Counted from the first letter of the stretch, positions 1 to 10,495 are shown. The stretch is 64,000 nt of DNA from Gnetum montanum (GCA_015680685.1 MNCI01014592.1:131366-195365), one strand, 5' to 3'. The notes: generated from the letters alone by a model not told the origin. Program-made: numbers and translations.

Positions 1-1
1 C

Positions 2-1777
2 AATCAAAATCAAAATCAACGATCCTCAAGTGGATCCTCCTTCCAAGGACGTGGACGTGGTCGCGGCAGATCTGGAGGTCGTGGTCGTGGATGATCAAAT
101 CAATCAAATGATGGTAAGCATTGTGATTTCTGTGGTACCAACACTCACAATACTAATGAATGTTGGTCTAGGAAAAAGCATGAAAAGAAAGGCAAAGCAA
201 AAATTACAGAGGATGAAGATCTCCAAAAGCATCACCAAAAAGATGAGCAATTATTTTATACCGAAGAGGAGGAAGATCACCTCATGATCTCTACCAAGGC
301 ATCATATGCTAGCGACACCAACACGTGGTATGTTGATAGTGGGTGCAGCAATCACATGACTGGGAACAAGACACTCTTCTCAAGTCTAGAACCATATGAT
401 GGAATGGTCACCATAGGTAATGGGAAGAAGTTACCCATTGCTAGGATTGGATCGCTTGCCTTTACAACCATGCAAGGTAACAACTATGTTATTTCCCAGA
501 TCTACTTTGTTCCAGATCTTTCCAAGAATCTATTAAGTGTGGGACAATTATGTCGCAATGGGTATCGTGTTGCATTTGAAAAGCATGTTTGTAAAATCTC
601 TAAGGCTGATGATGATAAGGATATTGTCGTTATCCCTATTAGCAAAAATCAAATGTATAAGTTGCAAATACAAAAAGATGTTCAATGCCTCACTGTCACA
701 GATCACATTGCATGGTTGTGGCATGCTCAATTAGGACATGTCAACTTTGGCTCAATGGACCGCATGCAGAAAGCAGGACTCGTAAGAGGTATGCCGAAAT
801 TTTCCTTGCCCAATAGTCATGATTGTGGCATCTGTCAACTAGGGAAAATCACCAGATTGCCGTTTCCTAGGAAAGAACATCGCTCTCCAGACAAATTAGA
901 TCTAGTTCATATGGATTTATGTGGTCCCATGCAAGCATTGAGCCTCGGTAAAACCCGCTATTTGTTCATCATTGTGGATGATTTCTCCAGATTCGCTTGG
1001 GGTTATTTTATGAAATTAAAAGATCAAACCTTGGGTTTTTTTAGAGAATTCAAGGTGGCAGTGGAAAATCAAAGTGGCCATACCATCAAGCACATTCGAA
1101 CAGATCATGGTGGTGAATTTTTGTCCCACGAATTTACCGACTTCTGCAAGAAACATGACATTATTCATCAAACAACCACGTCTTATACACCCCAACAAAA
1201 TGGCATCGCTGAACGGAAAAATTGGACCGTGGTTGAAATGGCCCGGTGTTTGCTGCACCTGTCTTCCTTAGCGGATACATTTTGGGCAGAAGCTTGTGCC
1301 ATCACAATTTATCTTTTAAATAGGGTGCCTTCCCGATCCATTCACAATAAAACACCCTATGAATTCTGGCATGGTCGTACACCCAATATTTCCCACTTAA
1401 AAATCTTTGGTTTGCCCTGCTATGTGCACATTCCTGCCCCCACCCGCCAGAAATTCCATGGAAAAGCTCAGCCTTGTATTTTCGTTGGCTATTCTCCAAC
1501 CTCTAAAGCCTACTGCTGCTATGACCCCACCCATCACAAGATCGTTGATTCCTGTGATGTCCGATTTTTGGAGCAGGATTGTTTTGACTCTAATATCTTT
1601 TTTCCAGGAGGCAAAAATTTTTGTGCAGGCACCAGCACCGATTCATTTTTTCAGCAACGCCAACCCCTCTACCGCCATGCCAACCTTACTCCCGCATCGC
1701 CCAGTTGGCAGCCATCTCGGGAACCTGCCACCATACCTCCTGGTCCCCCTAGCCCCTGTGCGTTTACCAAGCCCTAA
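2..1777 (+). pseudogene. copia gag nucleocapsid - protease - integrase (C0)
   Basis: Translated from base 2, the frame shows an Arg-Gly-rich basic stretch, a TGA stop at 92-94, then a CX2CX4HX4C zinc knuckle at about 122-163 (RNA-binding nucleocapsid). The open part starts at 284. The aspartic protease site DSG lies at 335-343 and is intact. Integrase follows: HHCC zinc site (His147, His152, Cys181, Cys184 counted from base 284) and an intact DD35E triad (Asp211, Asp274, Glu310). The frame then enters a Ser/Pro-rich linker and stops with TAA at 1775-1777. Known: these polyprotein parts package RNA, process the polyprotein and integrate cDNA. This is the only integrase in the window with its catalytic Glu intact. 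Confidence 0.88.
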
Positions 1778-2187
1778 TGGCCCCTCGATTTCGTTGGGTC
1801 TGCCTCGCCTGTTCCCCACGCGTTGGCACCTCTCCCTCCTCGTGCTTCTGCGTCGTAGACCATCGCCGTTTCTCTTCCTCTGTCTGCTCTATTTTCTGAA
1901 GCACCGCCCTCTCCGATCCACTCCGTCGATGTGCCTTCCCCGGTCCTCTCCTCAGCACCGACCCCCTCTCCTCCTCGGCCATTTTTTTCTTCCTCTCAGG
2001 TGGCTCTCTCTCACCCAGCCACCCAAATGCTGGATCTGAATTTTCAGCGACGCTTCACTCGCAGTCGTTCTCACCAGCAGCCTGTCCAGCTACCGCCAGA
2101 TGATTCCGCCGCTACCTCTGCTCTCTTCTCCAACGTGGGTGATGAATTTTACGCGCTGCTTATGCCGCTGGGGGGAACTCTGATGGT
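1778..2187 (+). pseudogene. integrase-RT linker of C0 polyprotein
   Basis: The integrase frame continues past the TAA at 1775-1777, meets TAG at about 1856-1858, then stays open through a Pro/Ser/Ala-rich stretch to about 2190. A +1/-1 shift near 2185-2190 moves to the RT frame. Low-complexity linkers at this place are usual in copia polyproteins. The 210-residue open frame at 1407-2039 on the same strand is a Leu/Pro-rich shadow and is not used. Confidence 0.6.
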
Positions 2188-3723
2188 TTGATAGAACCCT
2201 CCACCGTCGTCGAAGCTGCGCTGGATGATTGTTGGATTGCAGCAATGGAACGTGAACTTCAGCAAATCAATAAAAACAACACTTGGAGTGTCATTCCTCG
2301 CCCGTCTGGTAAGCCTGTCATCGGCTTAAAATGGATATTCAAACTCAAGAGGAATCAATACGGTGAACTAGACAAATTCAAAGCTTGCCTTATTGCCAAA
2401 GGATATCTCCAACAACAAGGCAGAGACTTTGATGATAATTTTGCTCCCGTTTCACGAATGGAATTCGTGAAAATTTTTCTAGCTATTGCTGCTCATGCTG
2501 GCTATGTGGTATATCAATTGGATGTGGCATCTGCATTCCTCAATGGCGTTCTGAATGAAGAAGTCTATGTGGAACAACCTTCAGGTTTCGTTGATGAAAG
2601 CAAACAAGATCATGTGTACAAGCTTCACAAAGCCTTGTACGGACTCAAGCAAGCTCCTCGTGCATGGTACGCATGAATTCATTCATTTTTCATCCAAGAA
2701 GGGTTCATTCATCTTTAGTCCCAAACTACAATATACAAAAAGGTATCCGGAGATGATTTTATTTTTGTCTGTCTGTACGTAGATGATTTAATTTATTTTT
2801 CATCTACGATTGCATTAGGAAATGATTTTTTGAATGCTATGCAAAACGAGTTTGAAATGTCTGATCTAGGGAAAATGTCATATTTTTTGGGTTTTCAAGT
2901 AATCCAGAGATCAAAATCCATCTCCATATGCCAAATGAAATTTTCCCGATCCTTACTTGAGAAATTTGGCAGGCTTAATAGTAATCCCACAGACACACCA
3001 CTTAAATCTCCTTCAGTCAATCCATCTCTATACAGGTCCCTAGTTGGTGGTTTATTGTATCTCTCCAATACACGACCAGATATTCAATATGCTGTGAATT
3101 ACCTTTCTCGGTTCATGCAAGATCCACATGAATCACATTGGAAAGCTGCAAAAAGAGTTCTACGTTACTTGAGAACTACCACAGATTTTGGGCTCACATT
3201 CCATCGACATACAAATTTCAAGGTATGGGGATACACTGATGCAGACTGGGGAGGCGACCTTGACGATCGAAAGTCAACTTCTGGTTTTTGTCTCTTCTTT
3301 GGTCCATCGCTCATTTCTTGGGGATCAAAGAAGCAGTCTTCCGTCGCTCTCTCAACAGCAGAAGCAGAATACATTGCTGCCTCACATGCTGCTTGTCAGG
3401 CTATGTGGATCCACCCTGTTTTCACTGAAATGGGACTCACCTTGGTTCCTCCCATTCGCTTATACTATGATAGCACAAGTGCTATTGCAATGGCCCACAA
3501 TCTAGTTCAGCATGGACGTACCAAACACATTGACATCAAGCATCACCATCTTCAAAGCCTGATCCAAGAAAATATCCTCAACATGGTACATTGTGCAACT
3601 GAAACGCAACTAGCAGACATTTTCACCAAGACAATGAGCCGTGAAAAGTTTGCATCCTTCAGAGACCTCCTTGGCGTGGAACCCCTTACCATCATGGGGG
3701 GGTTTGTGGAAGATGATGTGTAG
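2188..3723 (+). pseudogene. copia reverse transcriptase - RNase H (C0)
   Basis: Seen: the RT start with the KWIFKLK and ARLVAKGY-like motifs, the LDVASAFLNG palm motif, the YGLKQAPRAWY motif, then YVDD at 2776-2787. Two stops in the same frame break it: TGA 2674-2676 and TAG 2716-2718. RNase H follows with TDADWGGD, STAEAEY, YDSTSA and the terminal ADIFTK motif. Otherwise full length. Oddity: the frame does not stop before the LTR but runs about 19 bases into it (stop 3721-3723). Known: copies element RNA into cDNA and degrades the RNA strand. Confidence 0.88.
3694..3704 (+). promoter_or_regulatory. polypurine tract of C0
   Basis: A run of seven G directly precedes the TG that opens the 3' LTR; this is where plus-strand DNA priming is expected. 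It lies inside the RNase H reading frame. Confidence 0.6.
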
Positions 3724-4005
3724 ACATTCCACATTTTTAGGAGTTTGATCTCATCCTTCTATGTTTTCTGAATAAGATGAGATCCTAGTTGTCCATGCTT
3801 ATCCATATTCATGTTTATCTATATCCATGATTGTCTCATCCTTGAATGTTGTTGGAAGAATCCAACTTTATATATTTGTAGCAGCACATTTTCATGATAC
3901 ACAGATTGAAGATTAGCAGATTAAAAAAAGTGTTGTTTTTAGTTCTTTACTTTCTGCTCAGCATAGGTAGAAGATCCAGGGCCCTTTAGAATAGATTTTT
4001 CAACA
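3705..4005 (+). repeat. 3' LTR of copia element C0
   Basis: Begins TGTGGAAG after the G-run and is taken to end TTCAACA at 4005, where gypsy gag homology begins at once. A TATATATTTG element lies near 3870. A shorter end at the CA of 3960 is possible; the second LTR lies outside the window, so the 3' limit is inferred from the resumption of E1. Confidence 0.55.
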
Positions 4006-4007
4006 TA

Positions 4008-4895
4008 TGCCTGTACGATCACCCCAAGGGCCAATGCCCAATATTGTTACATCTACAAGAGCATTGGGAAAACACGCTACATCCAGAGTTCGTACAGAGA
4101 TACTGCGTTAGACCAAAGTGGCAACAATCCCAGTCGTGGGGGAATCCACCCTTAGACTGGAGGCACCCTTCATATTTTCCGAATCCAAACGCTTATCATG
4201 TTCAACACCCTGTTTCTTCAACTGGGCCAACATACTCTACCTCACCACAATACCATTCTCCACAATACTATCAGCCCATACCTCCAACACAACCACCACC
4301 TTATGCATCTTACATTCCTCCTAACTTTCAACATTCTCATCCTTTCCCTCCTTCCACAGTGCCACCAACTGTTTCTAAGGTGTTTATGCCACAGCAACAA
4401 CCCATGAACAACACTAGTGCTACTGCTACTAACAGCAGTGAGAACCCTCAGCAACATCAAAAGCATCCTTTCTTTAAACACGACCGTAGGAAGGGACAAC
4501 ATAACTCTGAGGCCACTGCATCTTCCAACCTAGCACAAGTCCCACAATGTGGTGCACCCTTACCTTCGAACCCAACGCCTCATGTAACTTCATCAGGGCC
4601 ACCAACTAACACTCCAACAACCACATGGCCCAATGAACACAACCATGGGAGGCATCATCCTAATCCTTGCATACCATCTAACGATCACAAACATCATAGT
4701 GTGTCAACTCGTTATCTGGGAACTACATCGTATAAAGTGCCCTACTATGCTTATTATAATCAAGTGTGTGAACCCCGAGGGGATCAGTATAGACCAGCCC
4801 CAATACTTCCAATATGCAAGGATCCTCATTTCTCATTTATTAATCCTTGCCATACTCAACCGTTTAGTTATGGGGGATATCCCCCATTTCAATAA
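4008..4895 (+). pseudogene. gypsy gag C-terminal fragment (E1)
   Basis: The frame is open from the C0 junction to TAA at 4893-4895, about 295 residues. It starts within a knuckle-like motif (CLYDHPKGQCP) also found in E3 and E4, followed by a Pro/Gln/Tyr/His-rich tail with many PP and QP pairs, as in the E3 gag tail near 17250-17600. No membrane segment or enzyme motif. It is the best-preserved gag tail in the window. The start is lost to C0; the TTG at 4044 is not a real start. After the stop the sequence goes directly to the T-rich 3' region, so the protease-to-integrase part was deleted here. Confidence 0.7.
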
Positions 4896-6290
4896 CAAGC
4901 AGGATTAATAAATATTTTTCATTTTCTTTAATTTTACAACTTTTTGTTTTTCAGTTTTTCATTTTTCAACTTTTTGTTTTATCTTTTTGTGTGTGTTTGT
5001 ATTTTCTAATTTTGTAAGTAATCTCATCTACGAATAAAACACTCATGTGGATCATTGGTTGAGGTGTGTTTTATGTTATTAAGTCATAAGTGATCAATTA
5101 TTTTAGAATAGTGAGCCCATTACACCCACTCATCCACTCTATAAATAAAGAGGTTCTGTTCATGGGTACAGTGATATCCTTGAAATTTCTAAAACTTAAA
5201 ATTAATTTTGTGTTCATTGTACCTAGAATGAAGAAGGATGGACCAAGAGAGAATGAATCGGGCGTGACATCAAGGGGACTTGTGGATTCTTTTTGGTGAC
5301 CTCTGTGGGTGTTACCATGTAACTTGGTTGTACTAAGATCCTTGTAGATCTAATGAAAAATGGGAGTAAGAGTAATCCAAAGGGTACTTGACAATCAAAG
5401 GCTGTTCTAAGGGGTCCCACTGGAAAGACATGCATCCATGCCTGAAGGTTGGCGACTTCTTTGGATTCAGTAAAGTGAAAAAAAAAGGAAAGAAGAGAAC
5501 AAGAAAAGAAAAAGAAGTGTCATAAAACAAAAATCACTCCTCCCTTGTACTAAACGCTAAGTGATCGTACGCCTTGTTGTTATGGTACTTTCATAGTGTT
5601 CATCATGGGATGAAGCAATGCGATGTCACTAATTAGAAGGATGGACTTGGTCCTGATCTTGGAACGATGGGTTAATGACACCTTAATCATGCTTTACACG
5701 CACGATTCATTGTGCCCTGGGTCAGTTACCTCATGTCCCAATCTCTACGATCCTTTTCTATATTTCGTCTCATCTCACTGTTCGTGTAATTGTAGTTCAT
5801 GACCCATGTAACATAAAATTTTCATCTTATTTCGGTGATATTTATATGTATGTGTTTGTGGAGTTAGTGCAGATTACATTTAACCCTTCTAGTGCCCACG
5901 GACACTTTAAGTGTGATTACACAAGGGCATAATAGGTTGAAACCTGCTTTGGGGAGGACCCACTGGTGTAATTTTGTTGTAATCTTCATTAATTCTCTAG
6001 CTCAAACACACAATTTCTTACCCTCAGCTTAATTTTTCCTAACTTTCTTTCCCTATTATTATCCCTCTCGATTTTCAAGTTCCAATGTACCATTAAATTC
6101 CCTTTTCTTCATAACTGCCGAATCTATAATTGTTACAATTCACATCATTATCATTCATAGTGTCTTTGCATTCTATGTAATTACCCTAGAACATCTTAAT
6201 ACTTGACAATGTCCTCAATTTCCACCTCTAATTTCAAGAAAATCATTCAAAAATTCTATATTTTATGGTGTCTCACATTAGTAGGGACGT
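4896..6290 (+). other. 3' untranslated region of E1
   Basis: No gene. Starts with a T-rich stretch repeating variants of CAACTTTTTGTTTT (4910-5010), like the region after integrase in E3 and E2. Two blocks recur in the sister elements: one around 5268-5292 (also at 28838-28863) and a G-rich block at about 5943-5973 containing GCTTTGGGGAGGACCCACT (also at 25699-25731, 29538-29571 and, reversed, 36397-36430). Confidence 0.6.
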
Positions 6291-6346
6291 GATATCGCGT
6301 ACGCGATGTATCGTATGCGATATCGCGTCCCCTATTCCTATAAATA
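6291..6346 (+). promoter_or_regulatory. internal GATATC-palindrome promoter of ORF3 (E1)
   Basis: GATATCGCG at 6291, a degenerate copy near 6304-6312, and GATATCGCG again at 6319, followed 15 bases later by TATAAATA (6339-6346). The layout copies that of the LTR promoter (9871-9967), but sequence downstream of the TATA box is not LTR-like, so this is not simply an LTR fragment. Transcription start is inferred about 30 bases after the TATA box. Confidence 0.55.
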
Positions 6347-6807
6347 GGAGCCCCCGCCGCAACACTTAGCATCATTTTGCCATTTCTACGGGGGGAGTTG
6401 TTGAATTTTTTCTTTGCGACTTCCAACTGTGTGACCCTTGGTTTTTCCATCATTTCTTGCGCGCTGGTGCTCCGATTTTCATTTCGTTTGAACCTGCTTG
6501 AACCCGGAGTGTTCAGTTTAGTCGTGGGGGAGAGACACTTATCGATAAATGCTTAAATTTTTTGGAATTTATCATCGCCCAAGGACATCAGTTAGGGTAA
6601 TTAACTTAACATTTAGGATAATATTATATAACCCTTAAGTACACCGGGAGATTAACAACGAAACCCACTTAAGTCATAGGACCCATCATTATAATTTTCG
6701 GGCACGATCACATGTTATAATATCTGATCTTAAATTAAAGGCATGTAGTAAGGTATAACTTGAATTTGAAAACAACCTTACTAACGCTTGGCTCGTGTGA
6801 TTGCAGA
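6347..6807 (+). other. ORF3 leader with probable intron (E1)
   Basis: About 460 bases between the TATA box and the ORF3 ATG. It ends in an acceptor-like GTGTGATTGCAG, one base before the ATG. A possible donor is AGGGTAATTA at about 6593. E2 ends its leader in GATGATTGTAG next to its ATG and has AGGGTAAGTAC donors; E3 keeps GTGATTGTAG at 26071-26080 although its ORF3 is gone. A G-rich tract (AGTCGTGGGGGAGAG) lies near 6519-6533. Confidence 0.4.
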
Positions 6808-9673
6808 ATGGCCCCGAAACGTGCACAGCAGGAGGGTCCTATCCAAGGTGGAGTGAAACGACTTCGGAGAGGTAGAAGGCAAGGTCCTGTTGGAAAACAT
6901 ACCGAACAGGAGGTGCACTCATTCAGTATCCATCAAGAAGAACCTCCTACTAGACGATCCAGGCAAGCAGAAGGAGGAGTTGCTGCTGCGCCTGAATCGG
7001 GACAACAACTCACGTTGCCCCAGGAATGTGTTCAGGCTATACATGAGAAGTCCACATTCGCTGCGGTGATTGTGGAGCTTAACTTTGAATCTTTTGCAGA
7101 GTTTGCTCCTGAGGCTATTAGGGATCACCTCAAAGGGTCTCCCTTATGGCCTGTCCTCTCTGAAAGCGGTGCCTGGTACTTAGGAGAAACGTACCAGTTC
7201 TGGCACAATAGAGAGCAAGGCACCACGGTTAACATCGGTGGTGTGATAGTAGATTTTTCTGCGCAGGCAATTTCGAAAGTGTTAAACCTTCTGAATTCAG
7301 GCCCCCATGTTGCTCGGTTATCTACCCGATCAGACCCTAATGTGCGAAAGGAATGATTAGAGAAGGCTTATGGCAGAGATATAGCTTTTGGCGAGCTAAC
7401 AACGGAAGAGCGGGTTTATTTCAAAATTGGAACCTATCACCTCTTCCCCACAAAAGGTTTGAAAAGAATATCTACGTATGNAGGTTCCAACTCCTTGCCA
7501 GTACTCTTCCTTGGAGCTAGCGCTTTTAACAATTCACCGTAGGAAGCATTCTGGGCTTTGCGGAGGACGTCATTGGTGTACCCCCGAATACCAGCCCGTC
7601 GGCACAGTTTTCTGATAAGACAGGGGAAAGGCAAAGCCATCTTCCCTGTCTTCCGTTCTTCGAATCGCCTTAGGATCTCTGTTAAATATAGATGGGAAAG
7701 GTTAGCGTTAACCTTTCCCATCAACACTGCACATCCCCTTGCCGCATACGTAGATATTCTTTTCAAACCTTTTGTGGGGAAGAGGTGATAGGTTCCAATT
7801 TTGAAATAAACCNGTTGGAACCTGAAGAAAAAGAAGAACAGATGACTAGATCTCCTACAACTCAACTTGCAGGACCCAGTCAACCTCCAGCCACAGGTCC
7901 CAGCCAACAACAAGAAGTAGGACCTCGCATAGGCCTGGATCAGCTGCTGCCGCAAGACTTTAGACCGTCGATGGACCATCTTCGGGCCATCGCCGAGACG
8001 GTTAGTTGGGAAAGTTGTGATGATGCAAATCTCTTCCGTGTCATCGATGATTCGAACAGCCTACAATTTCATTAGATCGCACAAGGGGTGAATTGTCCAT
8101 CCAAACATGAGGAGGGGAAAGCAGATGGTCACAACAGATCTCTGGAAATGCGGCATCATTTCAAGTGCAGTTAGAGACTGGTAAAGGTGCCACTGTAGTG
8201 GTCATGTAACACCAGAATGCCACAGGAGCTGCTGACATGGTTTCTGATCACATCAAGGAATCATTCAATGTGCCTATTGTGCCACCGGCAGATCTTTCAG
8301 GAGCACGAGATGCTCAAACGCTTGCCGGGACCTCAATGACTCCTGCGAAACATGAGGATGCATTGGACAGATTGCTTCAAACAGGATAAACTTTGACATC
8401 CCTGTTTGACATCCCCCAGGATGTTACCACAATTCAATCAGACCTCATCTCTACTAAGGGGAAGCTGGTCATATCCGAAGCAAGGGCCGAGCATGCTGAA
8501 GCAGAAGTGCAAAAACTACAAGAGCAGCTCACAGTCTTGCAAGTAGCACATCGGGATCCTCTCCAATTTGTTCCTGTAGACCAGCTTGAAAATTTCAGAA
8601 CTGAGCAACTAACTAAACTGACTGCAGAAAATAAAAAGGTGGCAGAAGAAAAGGAGAAGGTTGTTTGGGATGCCTCCGTTGCAGAAGCGCAAACCCATGC
8701 GCACCTTAAGGCACTCAAAGCCTTAGAAGAAGAGAATAAGTAGTTGGTTGCAGATAATCTTCAGTTGACATCTGTGGAGAAACAAAAGAATGTTCTCGAT
8801 GAACATTTTCATCAATTGTGAGAACAGTTCATTCGGGTCAACCGAGATGTAAGTCGTTTAGCCAGAGAGAATCGAACCCTCTCAATGGAGGAGGTACGCG
8901 CTATTCATCAGAAATCGGCAATTGAAATCAGCGCGTGGCAGAATAAGGCTACATGACATGAGAAGCTGAAGGAGCACTTCCGTGATCAGGTGGGGATGTA
9001 TAAGCAAATTTTGGAGAAGGGGATCCACATGGCCAAAGCTCAAATTAATAATCTCAGTGCCCAACACACTGATTGGAGGGCCATTGTGGACACTTACGCC
9101 TTCGCCCACCAAGTGGAAATTAAAAATCGGGACCTGCAGATCCAAGACTTGACAGAGTACATGGAGTTGGCAAACCTTAGATATGCCAACCTGGCCATGT
9201 TAATAGCAGGACGCCCGAGATCATTACTCGAGCAGCAGGTAGCTTCCACCCATCTCAAATATGAAGCAAAATTTGTAGAGTGCAAGAAGTTGGTTGAAAA
9301 ACTAGATGTCGCAAATTCTGAACTTGCGATGGTAAAAGAAAGCTACCAAGGACAGAAAGATGTGGCAACCAACTTGGCTCGACGGCTAGCAGACCTTCAT
9401 GAATACAAAGATAAAGCTAGAGCCTACGAAGAGGAACGACGGGTATTCGTGGCATGGTACGTCAAGGCCAATTAAATGTTCCTGCAACTACCCTGTCCGT
9501 GGAAGGTGCCCACTCCATCAAACATAGGAACACTCGCATGGACTGCACAAGACCCTTGGACTGAAGAGGAGAAACTCCAGGCTATTTTTCAACGCCATCA
9601 AACTTCAAAGCTTAGAGCACGTGACAAAGGGAAAGCACCTATGGAGGAGCCACCGCCACCAGGAACTACATGA
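6808..9673 (+). pseudogene. ORF3: basic, coiled-coil element protein (E1)
   Basis: Begins MAPKRAQ at 6808 after an acceptor-like site. Order: Arg/Lys-rich head (first ~35 residues); a globular part (about residues 70-190) ending in a VNIGGVIVDFS stretch that resembles the domain called putative plant transposon protein (resemblance from memory, not searched); a Gln/Pro-rich hinge (7850-7920); a long heptad-rich coiled coil (8393-9475); a short tail ending PPPPGTT at 9673. No signal peptide or membrane segment seen. Broken by stops at 7354 (TGA), 8073, 8741, 8819, 8955 and 9473, and by the inverted segment 7482-7812. E2 carries a homologue at 30660-33470. Position after pol matches the env-like ORF of Athila elements; function unknown. 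Confidence 0.6.
7481..7813. other. inverted contig between two N gaps (assembly artefact)
   Basis: Single N at 7481 and 7813. Bases 7482-7812 continue ORF3 only when read on the minus strand. The 66 bases before the first N (7415-7480) recur in inverse orientation at about 7745-7812, and the start of the segment inversely matches the ten bases after the second N. This is what a wrongly oriented contig with overlapping ends gives. Confidence 0.85.
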
Positions 9674-9843
9674 GTTCCTCATTTTTGTAATAATGTAGGA
9701 TTTTTCTGTGTTGTGTCTTTCCCACACTGCAGAGTTGTTTCATTTGTTTTTCTGTTAATAATCCCATACCTATCCACTGTGTAATAAATGGAACTTGTTC
9801 TCCTTGTAACTCGAGGATGAGTTTTTATTTAGTTGTGGGGGTA
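9674..9843 (+). promoter_or_regulatory. 3' tail and polypurine tract of E1
   Basis: Short untranslated stretch after ORF3 ending in GAGGATGAGTTTTTATTTAG and GTGGGGGTA (9835-9843) just before the LTR. The same ending precedes the 3' LTRs of E2 (33630-33662), E3 (26390-26418) and, reversed, E4 (35666-35700), marking the plus-strand primer site. Confidence 0.7.
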
Positions 9844-9870
9844 TGATGAAACGCGTTTCGCACAGGCTGC

Positions 9871-9967
9871 GATATCGCATCCCCCGCGATATCGCATACG
9901 CGATATCGCATCGTCCCCTACGATATCGCGTATGCGATATCGCAGCGCATCGCCATATCTATAAATA
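9871..9967 (+). promoter_or_regulatory. LTR promoter: GATATC palindrome array plus TATA (E1)
   Basis: Five GATATC sites at 9871, 9888, 9902, 9922 and 9935, most flanked by CG to give GCGATATCGC, arranged as two mutually inverted pairs joined by ATACG and GTATG. TATAAATA follows at 9960-9967. CpG is dense here, unlike the surrounding CpG-poor sequence. Confidence 0.7.
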
Positions 9968-10369
9968 AGAGGCGGGTCTCCCTTGTTTCGCATCCCATTT
10001 TTAGAGTAGCAAAGCTTTGGCAGTTTGATCCCTCCAGAGTTAGATTTTTCCTGTGTCTGCCCGCAGTGTGGTGAAAGTAATTGTACGGTGTCTTTATTTG
10101 AGTGTGCCGTACTTGGACATGCACATGACCGGCAATAAAGATCGAGATTACTTCATCATTGCAGCATTCACTTTGTGATTTATTTGTTTGTTATTTATTT
10201 AATGTTATTTATTGCTTTCGTAGCGCGGTGTGAGTACGACTTGGCTACGAGCATCTACGGATGTGTATGCCTAGTCAAGGAATCAGTTACTCATCGCAAT
10301 TAGTCTCTCACCCTTAAACTCCTAGAAGCGGAACGAGTACGACTTGATTACGAGCATTTAAGTGTGACT

Positions 10370-10495
10370 GCTTGGTAGCCCAGTGGTGTAGCTAGGATCT
10401 ACGCTTGGTAACCCAGTGGCGTATTTGGGGTCTACGCTTGGTAATCCCAGTGGCGTACCTAGGATTTATGCTTGGTAGTCCCAGTGGCAGTCGTG
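10370..10495 (+). repeat. four-copy minisatellite in LTR of E1
   Basis: Units start GCTTGGTA at 10370, 10403, 10436 and 10470 (periods 33, 33, 34) and share CCCAGTGG. Single or double degenerate copies of the same unit occur at the same place in the LTRs of E2, E3 and E4. Confidence 0.75.

Larger units (their letters stand above)
1..4005 (+). mobile_element. Ty1/copia element C0 (3' part, 5' end outside window)
   Basis: Seen: domains run nucleocapsid, protease, integrase, reverse transcriptase, RNase H, followed by a G-rich tract and an LTR. Integrase before RT is the copia order. The gypsy gag sequence of E1 starts immediately after the LTR, so C0 was probably inserted into E1; the other junction lies left of base 1 and no target duplication can be checked. 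The coding region stays readable through most of its length with a few stops and one frameshift, so it is decayed but less so than the neighbouring gypsy copies. Confidence 0.9.

Noticed and set aside
1407-2039. 210-residue frame overlapping C0 integrase and linker
   Set aside because: Leu/Pro/Ser-rich shadow of the polyprotein frame, which continues with integrase motifs in another phase.
4242-4502. minus-strand 86-residue frame in E1 gag
   Set aside because: Antisense shadow of the Pro/Gln/His-rich gag tail.
6256-6453. minus-strand 65-residue frame over the internal promoter
   Set aside because: Open only because palindromic DNA reads alike on both strands.
7437-7979. 180-codon minus-strand gene
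   Set aside because: Its middle is the inverted contig of ORF3 and its ends cross gap Ns; an assembly effect.
9871-9946. Repeated palindromes as a replication origin or CRISPR
   Set aside because: They sit directly before a TATA box in an LTR and recur in sister LTRs; promoter elements are the simpler reading.
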